A DNA stretch of 5,455 nt, from positions 1 to 5,455 of the forward strand of contig JACMJP010000394.1 of the NCBI GenBank assembly GCA_014380545.1, given 5' to 3'. Below, one piece after another: positions 1 to 5,455 of this stretch; positions within the stretch are counted from its first letter, which is position 1; each line of letters opens with the position of its first letter. Source of the stretch: Chitinophagales bacterium. GTDB taxonomy: Bacteria > Bacteroidota > Bacteroidia > Chitinophagales > BACL12. The notes beneath the pieces were generated by a model. That model made no database searches. It was not told the DNA's origin and was given only the letters and a program-made list of their open reading frames with translations. A program made the translations under genes and the position numbers.

Positions 1-1410
1 AATGATGCACAATGTAACATTGTTATTTGCAGTGATGCCGCATACAGGGGAAATAAAATAATAGAAATTAAAAATATTGTTGATGAGGCAATACAAAATT
101 GCCCTTCGGTTGAAAAGGTTATTGTAAAAAAAAGAACTGCTTCGCAAATTAAGTGGAACGAGAAAGATATTTGGTGGGATGATGAAATGCAAAATGCACA
201 AACAGTTTGTGAAGCTGAAATAATGGATGCAGAAGATGCTTTATTTATTTTATATACAAGCGGAAGTACCGGAAAACCAAAAGGTGTTGTGCATACATGT
301 GGCGGATATATGGTTTATACTGCTTATTCTTTTTTGAATGTTTTTCAATATGATGAACGGGACATTTTCTGGTGCACCGCAGATATTGGCTGGATAACCG
401 GACACAGTTATATTATTTACGGACCATTATTAAATGGAGCTACTACTGTGATGTTTGAAGGTATTCCTACTTACCCTGATGCAGGAAGATTCTGGCAGGT
501 AATTGAAAAATATAAGGTAAATATTTTTTATACTGCTCCAACTGCAATCCGTTCTTTAATGTTATTTGGCGATGAATTTATTTTACCTTATAATCTTTCA
601 TCTTTAAAAACTTTAGGAACTGTTGGTGAACCAATTAATGAAGAAGCATGGCATTGGTATCATGAAAAAATCGGTAAAAAGAATTGCGCTGTAGTTGATA
701 CATGGTGGCAAACAGAAACCGGCGGCATTTTAATTTCCCCGCTTGCACATATCACAAAAGAAATTCCTTCTTATGCAACATTACCATTACCGGGAACACA
801 ACCGGTAATCGTTGATGTAAATGGAAAAGAAATAAAAGAAATGGAAGCTGAAGGATTATTGTGTATGAAATTTCCATGGCCATCAATTATCAGAACAACT
901 TATGGCGATCATGAACGCTGCAGGTTAAATTATTTTGCGCAATTTAAAAATTTATATTTTACCGGTGATGGATGCAAAAGAGATGCAGATGGAAATTACC
1001 GTATCATAGGAAGAGTAGATGATGTGATAAATGTTTCCGGGCACAGACTAGGGACAGCAGAAGTGGAGAATGCAATTAACGAACATCCTGATATAATTGA
1101 GAGTGCTGTAGTTGGTTATCCGCATGATATTAAAGGGCAGGGCATTTATGCTTATATTATTTGCAGTAAAAAAATTGAGAATGAATTAAAGTTAATCGAA
1201 GAAATAAAACAAGTTGTAAATAAAATTATCGGTCCTATTGCAAAACCTGATAAAATTCAAATTGTTTCCGGCTTGCCTAAAACAAGGTCAGGAAAAATTA
1301 TGCGCAGGATATTGAGAAAAATTGCAGAGGGCGATACGAATAATTTAGGTGATATCTCAACATTACTTGATCCGAATGTTGTGGAAGAAATAATAAAAGG
1401 CAAAGTATGA
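1..1410 (+). CDS. acs: Acetyl-CoA synthetase (AMP-forming acetate-CoA ligase), 5' end missing
   Basis: Cytosolic enzyme that activates acetate with ATP to acetyl-AMP and then forms acetyl-CoA. The frame is open from base 1 to the TGA at 1408-1410 and gives 469 residues. Comparison with the remembered E. coli Acs (652 aa) suggests that about 175-180 N-terminal residues lie left of the window, so the internal ATG at 187 is not the start. Adenylate-forming motifs appear in order (numbered from base 1): YTSGSTGKPKG at 85-95 (phosphate loop), GWITGHSY at 130-137, VGEP at 208-211, DTWWQTETGG at 233-242, YFTGDG at 319-324, GRVDDVINVSGHRLGTAE near 337-354, and PKTRSGK at 426-432. Lys432 matches the catalytic lysine that is reversibly acetylated in the Salmonella enzyme. 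The tryptophan pair at 235-236 includes the residue that closes the acyl pocket and favours acetate over longer acids. The pocket position that is Val in enterobacterial Acs (Val310-Thr311) is Ile132 here, followed by Thr133. The reading frame is intact throughout. Confidence 0.96.
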   Translation, partial: NDAQCNIVICSDAAYRGNKIIEIKNIVDEAIQNCPSVEKVIVKKRTASQIKWNEKDIWWDDEMQNAQTVCEAEIMDAEDALFILYTSGSTGKPKGVVHTCGGYMVYTAYSFLNVFQYDERDIFWCTADIGWITGHSYIIYGPLLNGATTVMFEGIPTYPDAGRFWQVIEKYKVNIFYTAPTAIRSLMLFGDEFILPYNLSSLKTLGTVGEPINEEAWHWYHEKIGKKNCAVVDTWWQTETGGILISPLAHITKEIPSYATLPLPGTQPVIVDVNGKEIKEMEAEGLLCMKFPWPSIIRTTYGDHERCRLNYFAQFKNLYFTGDGCKRDADGNYRIIGRVDDVINVSGHRLGTAEVENAINEHPDIIESAVVGYPHDIKGQGIYAYIICSKKIENELKLIEEIKQVVNKIIGPIAKPDKIQIVSGLPKTRSGKIMRRILRKIAEGDTNNLGDISTLLDPNVVEEIIKGKV

Positions 1411-1448
1411 GATTTAATAGATCAGATATTGAAGTATAAAGAAACAAT

Positions 1449-1483
1449 AAATTAATAAATCGACAATTATCAAATTAATAAAT
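1449..1483. repeat. 12-bp direct repeat in the acs-dinB gap
   Basis: AAATTAATAAAT occurs at 1449-1460 and again, identically, at 1472-1483, with an 11-bp spacer (23-bp period, close to two helical turns). It lies just before the start of the DinB-family gene at 1491. It could be a tandem protein-binding site, but the unit uses only A and T in A+T-rich DNA, so chance is a serious alternative. No rho-independent terminator was seen in the 1411-1490 gap. Confidence 0.35.
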
Positions 1484-1490
1484 AACCATC

Positions 1491-1937
1491 ATGCTCAACG
1501 AATCATTTAATAAATTTTATGCAGATGCATTAGATGCAACCATAAAAGAAGTAGAACAATATCAAAATGAAAATGATCTCTGGAAAATAGTCCCCGGCAC
1601 ACTTAATTGCGGAGGGAACCTTGTTTTGCATATTGCAGGCAACCTGAAATATTTTTTTGGAACTGTACTCGGCGATACAGGTTATGTCCGGGAAAGAGAT
1701 AATGAATTTTCATTAAAAAATATTCCTAAAGAAGAATTAATAGAACATATAGCTGAAGCAAAGCTTGTTGTTCAAACTGTAATTAATAATTTAAGTGAAA
1801 CTGATATGCAAAAAGATTATCCTCCCAATGAACGGCACCAGGGCGGCAGCATTGGCAATCAGGTAATCAGGTTATTAGCGCATTTAAATTATCATCTCGG
1901 TCAATTAAATTATCACAGAAGAATAATAACTATATAG
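1491..1937 (+). CDS. DinB-superfamily (YfiT/DUF1572-like) putative metal-dependent protein
   Basis: A 148-residue soluble, mostly helical protein with no signal peptide. It has the DinB four-helix-bundle pattern: one histidine in the second helix (LVLHIAGNLKYF, His47) and a C-terminal HLNYH pair (His131, His135), spaced like the three metal ligands of the family. The segment NCGGNLVLHIAGNL at 39-52 resembles the 'siwhlvlHiaGNL' region of the DUF1572/DinB_2 group. Family members include bacillithiol or mycothiol S-transferases and other thiol-dependent enzymes, but many are uncharacterised, so the substrate is unknown. The length suits a single-domain member (about 150-170 aa). The ATG at 1491 has no clear ribosome-binding site, as is usual in Bacteroidota. 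It lies 80 bp after acs and 4 bp before the YitT-family gene, so co-transcription with the latter is likely. The presence of bshA about 2 kb downstream makes a bacillithiol-linked role worth testing, but this is inference. The fold assignment is much surer than the function. Confidence 0.85.
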   Translation: MLNESFNKFYADALDATIKEVEQYQNENDLWKIVPGTLNCGGNLVLHIAGNLKYFFGTVLGDTGYVRERDNEFSLKNIPKEELIEHIAEAKLVVQTVINNLSETDMQKDYPPNERHQGGSIGNQVIRLLAHLNYHLGQLNYHRRIITI

Positions 1938-1941
1938 AGAC

Positions 1942-2850
1942 ATGATGGAAATAAAAACAATTTCTCCTTTAGAGCAACTCCGGTTAAAAAGATTAAGAAA
2001 AGGAACTATTATAGCAGATATTGTTTTCATCACTATCGGAATTTTATCAGCCGGATTAGGGTTAAAAAGCTTTTTATTACTGAATGATTTTATTGATGGT
2101 GGTGTCACAGGTATATCATTGCTCGTTGAAATTACTACTGATATAAATTTGTCTATCCTGATTATTTTTATCAATATTCCATTTATTATAATGGGATATA
2201 AACAGATCTCCCGGAATTTTGCAATAAAAACTGCGGTAGCTATAACTGCATTAGCAATTGTGATAGCAGTTGTTCCCTATCCTTCTATAACTGATGATAA
2301 ATTATTGGTTGCCGTATTTGGGGGATTTTTTCTTGGGGCAGGAATTGGTTTGTGTATGCGGGGCGGTGCTGTTATTGATGGTACAGAAGTAGCAGCATTA
2401 TATTTAAGCAGGACTTCAAGTTTATCAGTTGGTGATATTATTTTAATTTTCAATATTATTATTTTTAGTGTTGCGGCAATTATTTTAGAAATTGAAACTG
2501 CCATGTATGCAATTCTTACATATTTCTCTGCATCAAGAACAGTTGATTTTATTATTCAGGGTATTGAAGAATATACAGCTGTAACTATTATTTCTGATGA
2601 AAGTGAAGGTGTACGGAAAATGATAACAGAAGAACTCGGAAGAGGCGTTACAATTTATAAAGGAAGAAGAGGGTTTGGTAAAAGGGGTGAAGACATTCAT
2701 GATATTGATATTATTTATTCAGTTGTTACCCGCCTTGAAGTTGCCAGGTTAAAATTAGAAGTAGAAAAAATAGATCCGCAGGCATTTATCGTTCAACATG
2801 AAATAAATGATACCCGTGGAGGAATGGTTAAGAAAAGAAGATTGCACTAA
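1942..2850 (+). CDS. YitT family integral membrane protein with C-terminal DUF2179 domain
   Basis: A 302-residue inner-membrane protein. After a basic, cytosolic-looking N-terminus (LRLKRLRK, 13-20), hydrophobic segments lie near residues 22-42, 69-87, 94-112, 121-140, 164-182 and a weaker one near 185-200. Family-like motifs are DGGVTGISLL at 52-61 and GAGIGLCMRGGAVIDGTEVA at 132-151, both glycine-rich as in YitT/UPF0750 proteins. Residues from about 207 to 291 form a soluble tail matching the DUF2179 pattern (YTAVTIISDE, then ITEELGRGVTIYKGRRGF), which is thought to be cytosolic. The biochemical role of the family is not established; transport has been suggested. The length is normal for the family. 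The start has two adjacent ATG codons (1942 and 1945), so it may be one residue shorter, and a weak purine run (AGAGA) precedes it. It follows the DinB gene by 4 bp and precedes the kinase by 39 bp. Confidence 0.9.
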   Translation: MMEIKTISPLEQLRLKRLRKGTIIADIVFITIGILSAGLGLKSFLLLNDFIDGGVTGISLLVEITTDINLSILIIFINIPFIIMGYKQISRNFAIKTAVAITALAIVIAVVPYPSITDDKLLVAVFGGFFLGAGIGLCMRGGAVIDGTEVAALYLSRTSSLSVGDIILIFNIIIFSVAAIILEIETAMYAILTYFSASRTVDFIIQGIEEYTAVTIISDESEGVRKMITEELGRGVTIYKGRRGFGKRGEDIHDIDIIYSVVTRLEVARLKLEVEKIDPQAFIVQHEINDTRGGMVKKRRLH

Positions 2851-2865
2851 ACTAAATAGTAGGTT

Positions 2866-2873
2866 TATATTTG
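2866..2873 (+). promoter_or_regulatory. Possible Bacteroidota-type -7 box before the ROK kinase
   Basis: TATATTTG matches the Bacteroidota sigma-ABfr -7 consensus TAnnTTTG exactly. An imperfect -33 element (ATTG at 2841-2844, consensus TTTG) lies 21 bp upstream. Transcription would start near 2880, leaving a leader of about 10 nt before the ATG at 2890. A short inverted repeat, ATGAAA-TT-TTTCAT (2874-2887), sits between the box and the start codon. A match of this length is expected a few times by chance in DNA this A+T-rich, so this is a candidate only. Confidence 0.28.
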
Positions 2874-2889
2874 ATGAAATTTTTCATAC

Positions 2890-3840
2890 ATGAAGCAGGC
2901 AGTATTAGGAGTTGATATAGGTGGTACCGGAATTAAATTCGGTATTGTTGACAGAGATGGAAATATCCTTATAACTGATAAAGTAAAAACAAAAGGATAT
3001 CCTGATCCTGAAAAATTACCTGGTGATTTATTTAAGTGGAGCGCAACAGAATGCGAAAAATTAAGTATTGAATTGGTTGGAGTAGGCATCGGCTCACCGA
3101 ACGGAAATTATTTTACCGGCACTGTAGATTATCCGCCAAATCTTCCCTGGAAAGGTATTACTCCACTCGAAGAATATTTTAAAAAACAATTTAATTTACC
3201 TGCTGCTTTAACCAATGATGCAAAAGCTGCTGCTTTAGGTGAAATGTTTTTTGGTGCCGCCAAAGGATGCTTAAATTATTTATTCATTACACTCGGAACA
3301 GGATTGGGCGCAGGAATAATTGTAAATGGAAATCTAGTATATGGTCACGATAGTATGGCTGGTGAGGTAGGGCATGTGATTGTTGTACGCAATGGGAGAC
3401 AATGCCCTTGTGGAAGGCAGGGATGTTTGGAACAATATGTAAGTGCACCGGGAATTGTGAAAAAATATTATGGAATATTGCGAAGAAAGAATTTGGAAAA
3501 ATTTCGAACAAGCCTGGGAAGTATGATTGACAGTGCAACAATTTGTGAACTTGCACTGGAAAAAGACGAAATTGCATTAGAGGCTTATAAAAAGACATCT
3601 GATATATTAGGGCTTGCATTAGCTAATTCTGTATGTTATACAAGACCGGAAAAAATATTTTTATTTGGGGGACTAGCCCAAAGCGGAGATTTAATTTTTG
3701 AACCAACAAAGGAAAGTTTTGAAAAATATTTAATGCCGATCTATAAAAATAAAATTTCTATACTTCCATCGGGTTTAAAAGAAAGTGAGGCAGCCATTTT
3801 AGGAAGTGCTTCTCTTATATGGAAAGAGCTGGAGAAATGA
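2890..3840 (+). CDS. ROK family sugar kinase (glucokinase-like)
   Basis: A 316-residue cytosolic kinase that should phosphorylate a hexose such as glucose, or an amino sugar such as GlcNAc or ManNAc, using ATP. Evidence in order: the N-terminal phosphate-binding motif DIGGTGIKFG at 9-18; NDAKAAALGE at 109-118 with the catalytic base Asp110; LGTGLGAG at 135-142; AGEVGHV at 157-163 with Glu159 for the sugar and His162 as a zinc ligand; and the ROK zinc signature CPCGRQGCLE at 172-181 with Cys172, Cys174 and Cys179. A second nucleotide-site glycine pair occurs at FLFGGLAQSG (257-266). The length is typical for ROK kinases (about 290-330 aa), and there is no N-terminal helix-turn-helix, so it is an enzyme and not a ROK repressor. 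An in-frame TGA at 2875-2877 stops any significant extension upstream, and the first ATG after it is at 2890. It ends 2 bp before the end of bshA on the other strand. Substrate specificity cannot be read from the sequence alone; glucose is the default guess. Confidence 0.92.
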   Translation: MKQAVLGVDIGGTGIKFGIVDRDGNILITDKVKTKGYPDPEKLPGDLFKWSATECEKLSIELVGVGIGSPNGNYFTGTVDYPPNLPWKGITPLEEYFKKQFNLPAALTNDAKAAALGEMFFGAAKGCLNYLFITLGTGLGAGIIVNGNLVYGHDSMAGEVGHVIVVRNGRQCPCGRQGCLEQYVSAPGIVKKYYGILRRKNLEKFRTSLGSMIDSATICELALEKDEIALEAYKKTSDILGLALANSVCYTRPEKIFLFGGLAQSGDLIFEPTKESFEKYLMPIYKNKISILPSGLKESEAAILGSASLIWKELEK

Positions 3841-3842
3841 TT

Positions 3843-4973
3843 TTATTTTTTATTTACAATTTTTTCATAATAATTCTCATACTGTGGCAAAATCTTTTCC
3901 AATGAAAACTTTTGCGCCTGTGCTAATGCATTCTTTTTAAATTTCAACAAAACATTTTCATCACTCAATATCTTAATTGCATTTACCGCCATATCTTCCA
4001 CATCACCAACATTACTTAAATATCCTGTTACACCCTGAATATTAATTTCAGGTAACCCGCCAGAATTGGTTGATATTACCGGTACTTCACATGCCATTGC
4101 CTCCAGGGCGGCCAACCCAAAACTTTCTGTTTCAGAAGGAAGCACAAACAAGTCTGAAATCGCAAGCAATTCTTCCACTGCTTCCTGCTTGCCGAGAAAA
4201 TGAACATCATCCGGTTTACAAATTTGCCTGGAAAGTTTTTCAATATTTTGTCTTTCGGGTCCATCACCTACCAATAATAATTTTGCTTCTATCTTCTCCC
4301 GCACTTTGCAAAACATATTGACAACATCTTCCACTCTCTTTACTTTTCTGAAATTGGAAGTATGCATAATTATCTTTTCATTATTCCGGGCAATCACTGT
4401 TCTGAAATGATCTTTATTGAGTTTTTTAAATCTGCTGAAATCAATAAAGTTTGGAATTACTTCAATTTCATTTTTAATATTAAAGTTTTTGTAAGTGTCT
4501 TTTTTTAAACTTTCTGATACAGATGTAAGTCCGTCGGATTGTTCCATGCTGAATGTTACAACAGGAATAAATGTTTCATCTCTTCCAACTAATGTTATAT
4601 CCGTTCCATGCAGCGTAGTAATAAACGGAAGGTGATAATTTTTTGTTTTTAAAATTTGTTGTGCTATATATGCGGCTGATGCATGTGGAATAGCATAATG
4701 TACATGTAACAGATCTAATTTAGCATACAATGCTATATCTACAATTTTCCCCGCAAGAGCAGTTTCGTAAGGAGGATAATCAAATAAAGGATAATTAGTA
4801 AAATTAACTTCATGAAAAAAAATGTTTTCATGAAATGCGTCTAATCTGAAAGGCTGCTTATAAGTGATAAAATGAATCTCATAGCCCTTATCTGCCAGAC
4901 CTTTTCCAAGTTCTGTCGCAATAACACCGCTACCGCCATAAGTAGGATAACAAACAATTCCGATTTTCATCAT
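3843..4973 (-). CDS. bshA: N-acetyl-alpha-D-glucosaminyl L-malate synthase BshA (bacillithiol biosynthesis)
   Basis: A 376-residue cytosolic GT4-family, GT-B-fold glycosyltransferase. It transfers GlcNAc from UDP-GlcNAc to L-malate, the first step of bacillithiol synthesis; BshB then deacetylates the product and BshC adds cysteine. The N-terminus MKIGIVCYPTYGGSG is the BshA hallmark, with the GGSG loop at 13-16. Further BshA-type motifs are FRLDAF at 42-47, HVHYAIPHA at 90-98, TLHGTDIT at 120-127, SVSESLK at 151-157, HTSNFRKVKR at 204-213 (basic residues expected to hold the UDP phosphates), VGDGPE at 235-240, and the EX7E motif from Glu283 to Glu291 within ETESFGLAALEAM. The length matches the family (about 375-385 aa). 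Two adjacent start codons exist (4973 and 4970), and the second would give the MKIGIV start usual in the family. No Shine-Dalgarno sequence is seen. It converges with the kinase (2-bp gap) and diverges from the small membrane protein. bshB and bshC are not in the window, which is common because the bsh genes are often dispersed. Confidence 0.95.
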   Translation of the reverse strand: MMKIGIVCYPTYGGSGVIATELGKGLADKGYEIHFITYKQPFRLDAFHENIFFHEVNFTNYPLFDYPPYETALAGKIVDIALYAKLDLLHVHYAIPHASAAYIAQQILKTKNYHLPFITTLHGTDITLVGRDETFIPVVTFSMEQSDGLTSVSESLKKDTYKNFNIKNEIEVIPNFIDFSRFKKLNKDHFRTVIARNNEKIIMHTSNFRKVKRVEDVVNMFCKVREKIEAKLLLVGDGPERQNIEKLSRQICKPDDVHFLGKQEAVEELLAISDLFVLPSETESFGLAALEAMACEVPVISTNSGGLPEINIQGVTGYLSNVGDVEDMAVNAIKILSDENVLLKFKKNALAQAQKFSLEKILPQYENYYEKIVNKK

Positions 4974-5055
4974 GTGAAGGTAATGCGTTTATAAATGTTG
5001 AAAGACGTAAAAAGGTTTGCAAAAATTTTAATTAATTATTTTTTTGTTATATACT

Positions 5056-5063
5056 TATATTTG
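5056..5063 (+). promoter_or_regulatory. Possible -7 box for the small membrane protein gene
   Basis: TATATTTG is an exact match to TAnnTTTG, 12 bp before the ATG at 5076. No good TTTG -33 element lies at the usual distance: the TTTG copies at 5016-5019 and 5043-5046 are too far and too near. If used, it would give a nearly leaderless mRNA starting close to 5070, and the ATG at 4995 could not then be the start. The surrounding stretch 4974-5075 is extremely A+T-rich and reads as the divergent intergenic region between bshA and this gene. Confidence 0.28.
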
Positions 5064-5075
5064 TTATTAATATTT

Positions 5076-5309
5076 ATGACAAAGAAACAGTCCGGATATA
5101 TTTTTTTAGTGGTAGGAATTTTATTTTTGCTTTATTTTTGTTCGTGTGTTTATAATTTCTTAAAGATTTGGAAACAATTGGGTCCTGATCCAAGTGCGAT
5201 ATCAACGGGAGGTGGAAGTATTTATATATTTATTGCAAGTTTCATTTCAGGAATTGTATTTATAATCATGGGAATAAGTAAGCTAAGAAGAGAAAAATTG
5301 AAAAAATAA
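5076..5309 (+). CDS. Small two-helix membrane protein of unknown function
   Basis: A 77-residue hypothetical protein whose family I do not recognise. It starts MTKKQSGY. One hydrophobic helix spans about residues 8-25, a short polar linker containing GPDPSAISTGGGS spans about 36-48, a second helix spans about 49-66, and a basic tail ends RREKLKK. Positive charges at both ends suggest that both termini are cytosolic. The same frame is open upstream to an ATG at 4995 (104 residues). I prefer 5076 because by hand count 4995-5075 has about 15% G+C against about 29% in 5076-5309, the extra 27 residues are the Ile/Leu/Phe/Tyr/Asn/Lys mix expected from translating A+T-rich intergenic DNA, and a candidate -7 box lies at 5056-5063. 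It lies between two minus-strand genes, 102 bp from the bshA start and 5 bp from the end of the hydrolase. The gene is probably real given the two clear helices and charged ends. No function is assigned. Confidence 0.6.
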   Translation: MTKKQSGYIFLVVGILFLLYFCSCVYNFLKIWKQLGPDPSAISTGGGSIYIFIASFISGIVFIIMGISKLRREKLKK

Positions 5310-5314
5310 TTTCA

Positions 5315-5455
5315 TTAATTCATGCTTGCAGTATCGCTTTCACTCTTAATGATGGCTTCATAAATAACATCCATAATTTTATTCCTTATCCCTTCGCTGC
5401 TTAATTTATTCGGGTCGCTGGTTGGGTATACTCTATTCGAAAGAAAAATATAAAC
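5315..5455 (-). CDS. C-terminus of a beta-lactamase-fold serine hydrolase, possibly GH3-fused (5' part beyond the window)
   Basis: The minus strand is open from the right edge to a TAA at 5315-5317 and gives 46 residues. They begin VYIFLSNRVYPTSDPNKLSS and continue with a segment like GIRNKIMDVIYEAI. This closely resembles the end of class C beta-lactamase/penicillin-binding-type serine hydrolases of Bacteroidota, where a last core strand ending in FLSNR-hYP is followed by an asparagine-rich loop and a final helix IRxKIxxxIYxxI. In many Bacteroidota this domain forms the C-terminal half of a fusion with an N-terminal GH3 beta-N-acetylglucosaminidase domain, and I recall such genes lying near bshA; both points are from memory. 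The catalytic SxxK and the other active-site motifs would lie outside the window. The last six residues (DTASMN) are a non-conserved tail. It is on the same strand as bshA but separated from it by the small plus-strand gene. Confidence 0.72.
   Translation of the reverse strand, partial: VYIFLSNRVYPTSDPNKLSSEGIRNKIMDVIYEAIIKSESDTASMN

Noticed and set aside
187..189. ATG at 187 as the start of acs
   Set aside because: The frame is open to base 1 and the upstream residues (for example PSVEKVIV and DIWWDDEM) match the interior of Acs, so the gene begins outside the window.
1905..2174. Open frame of 89 codons on the minus strand over the start of the YitT-family gene
   Set aside because: It lies antisense to a well-supported membrane protein, overlaps the end of the DinB gene, and has no recognisable motif.
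2277..2504. Minus-strand open frame of 75 codons in the YitT-family gene
   Set aside because: Antisense to conserved transmembrane segments, and its composition mirrors the hydrophobic codons of the real gene.
3287..3619. Open frame of 110 codons on the minus strand inside the ROK kinase
   Set aside because: It covers the conserved zinc and catalytic region of the kinase in antisense, and its product has no domain-like pattern.
4070..4321. Open frames on both strands (83 codons on plus, 63 on minus in another frame) within bshA
   Set aside because: They sit over the conserved EX7E region of bshA and are shadows of it. The minus one reads as an out-of-frame translation of the same codons, with no sign of a real frameshift because bshA is intact.
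5299..5314. Possible terminator hairpin TGAAA-AAATAA-TTTCA between the two convergent genes
   Set aside because: The stem is only 5 bp, mostly A-T pairs, and lies in A+T-rich DNA; it would not be stable enough to call.
1..5455. Defence island, mobile element, CRISPR array or novel multi-gene system
   Set aside because: Every sizeable gene but one fits a common housekeeping or widespread family. Gene composition is even and no transposase, integrase, tRNA, long inverted repeat or repeat-spacer pattern is present.

Overview
The window looks like an ordinary chromosomal stretch from a member of the Bacteroidota, possibly a Chitinophagaceae-like or flavobacterial relative. The reasons are strong A+T richness, starts without a clear Shine-Dalgarno sequence, TAnnTTTG-type -7 boxes, and protein content typical of that phylum (acetate-type Acs, YitT/DUF2179 membrane protein, ROK sugar kinase, BshA, and the tail of a beta-lactamase-fold serine hydrolase). 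The phylum call is inference from these signs. No rRNA, tRNA, CRISPR array, insertion sequence or phage gene was seen.

Layout, left to right. Bases 1-1410 (+) are the C-terminal three quarters of acetyl-CoA synthetase, cut by the left edge. An 80-bp A+T-rich gap with a 12-bp direct repeat leads to a DinB-superfamily protein (1491-1937, +). A YitT-family membrane protein follows after 4 bp (1942-2850, +), then a ROK-family sugar kinase after 39 bp (2890-3840, +). These four genes point the same way and the last three are close enough to be co-transcribed, although a possible promoter lies before the kinase. The kinase meets bshA (3843-4973, -) tail to tail with 2 bp between them. Divergent from bshA is a small two-helix membrane protein (best start 5076, end 5309, +). 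It in turn meets, tail to tail, the last 46 codons of a minus-strand serine hydrolase (5315-5455) that runs off the right edge.

How the genes may work together: Acs makes acetyl-CoA from acetate. The ROK kinase probably phosphorylates glucose or an amino sugar. BshA joins GlcNAc from UDP-GlcNAc to L-malate, the first step of bacillithiol synthesis. The DinB-fold protein belongs to a superfamily that includes bacillithiol S-transferases, and the edge hydrolase resembles the C-terminus of Bacteroidota proteins that often carry a GH3 beta-N-acetylglucosaminidase domain. A loose GlcNAc/bacillithiol theme is therefore possible but unproven. I see no clear evidence of an undescribed system. The most useful points are the edge gene, the start-site correction of the small membrane protein, and the DinB/bshA proximity.
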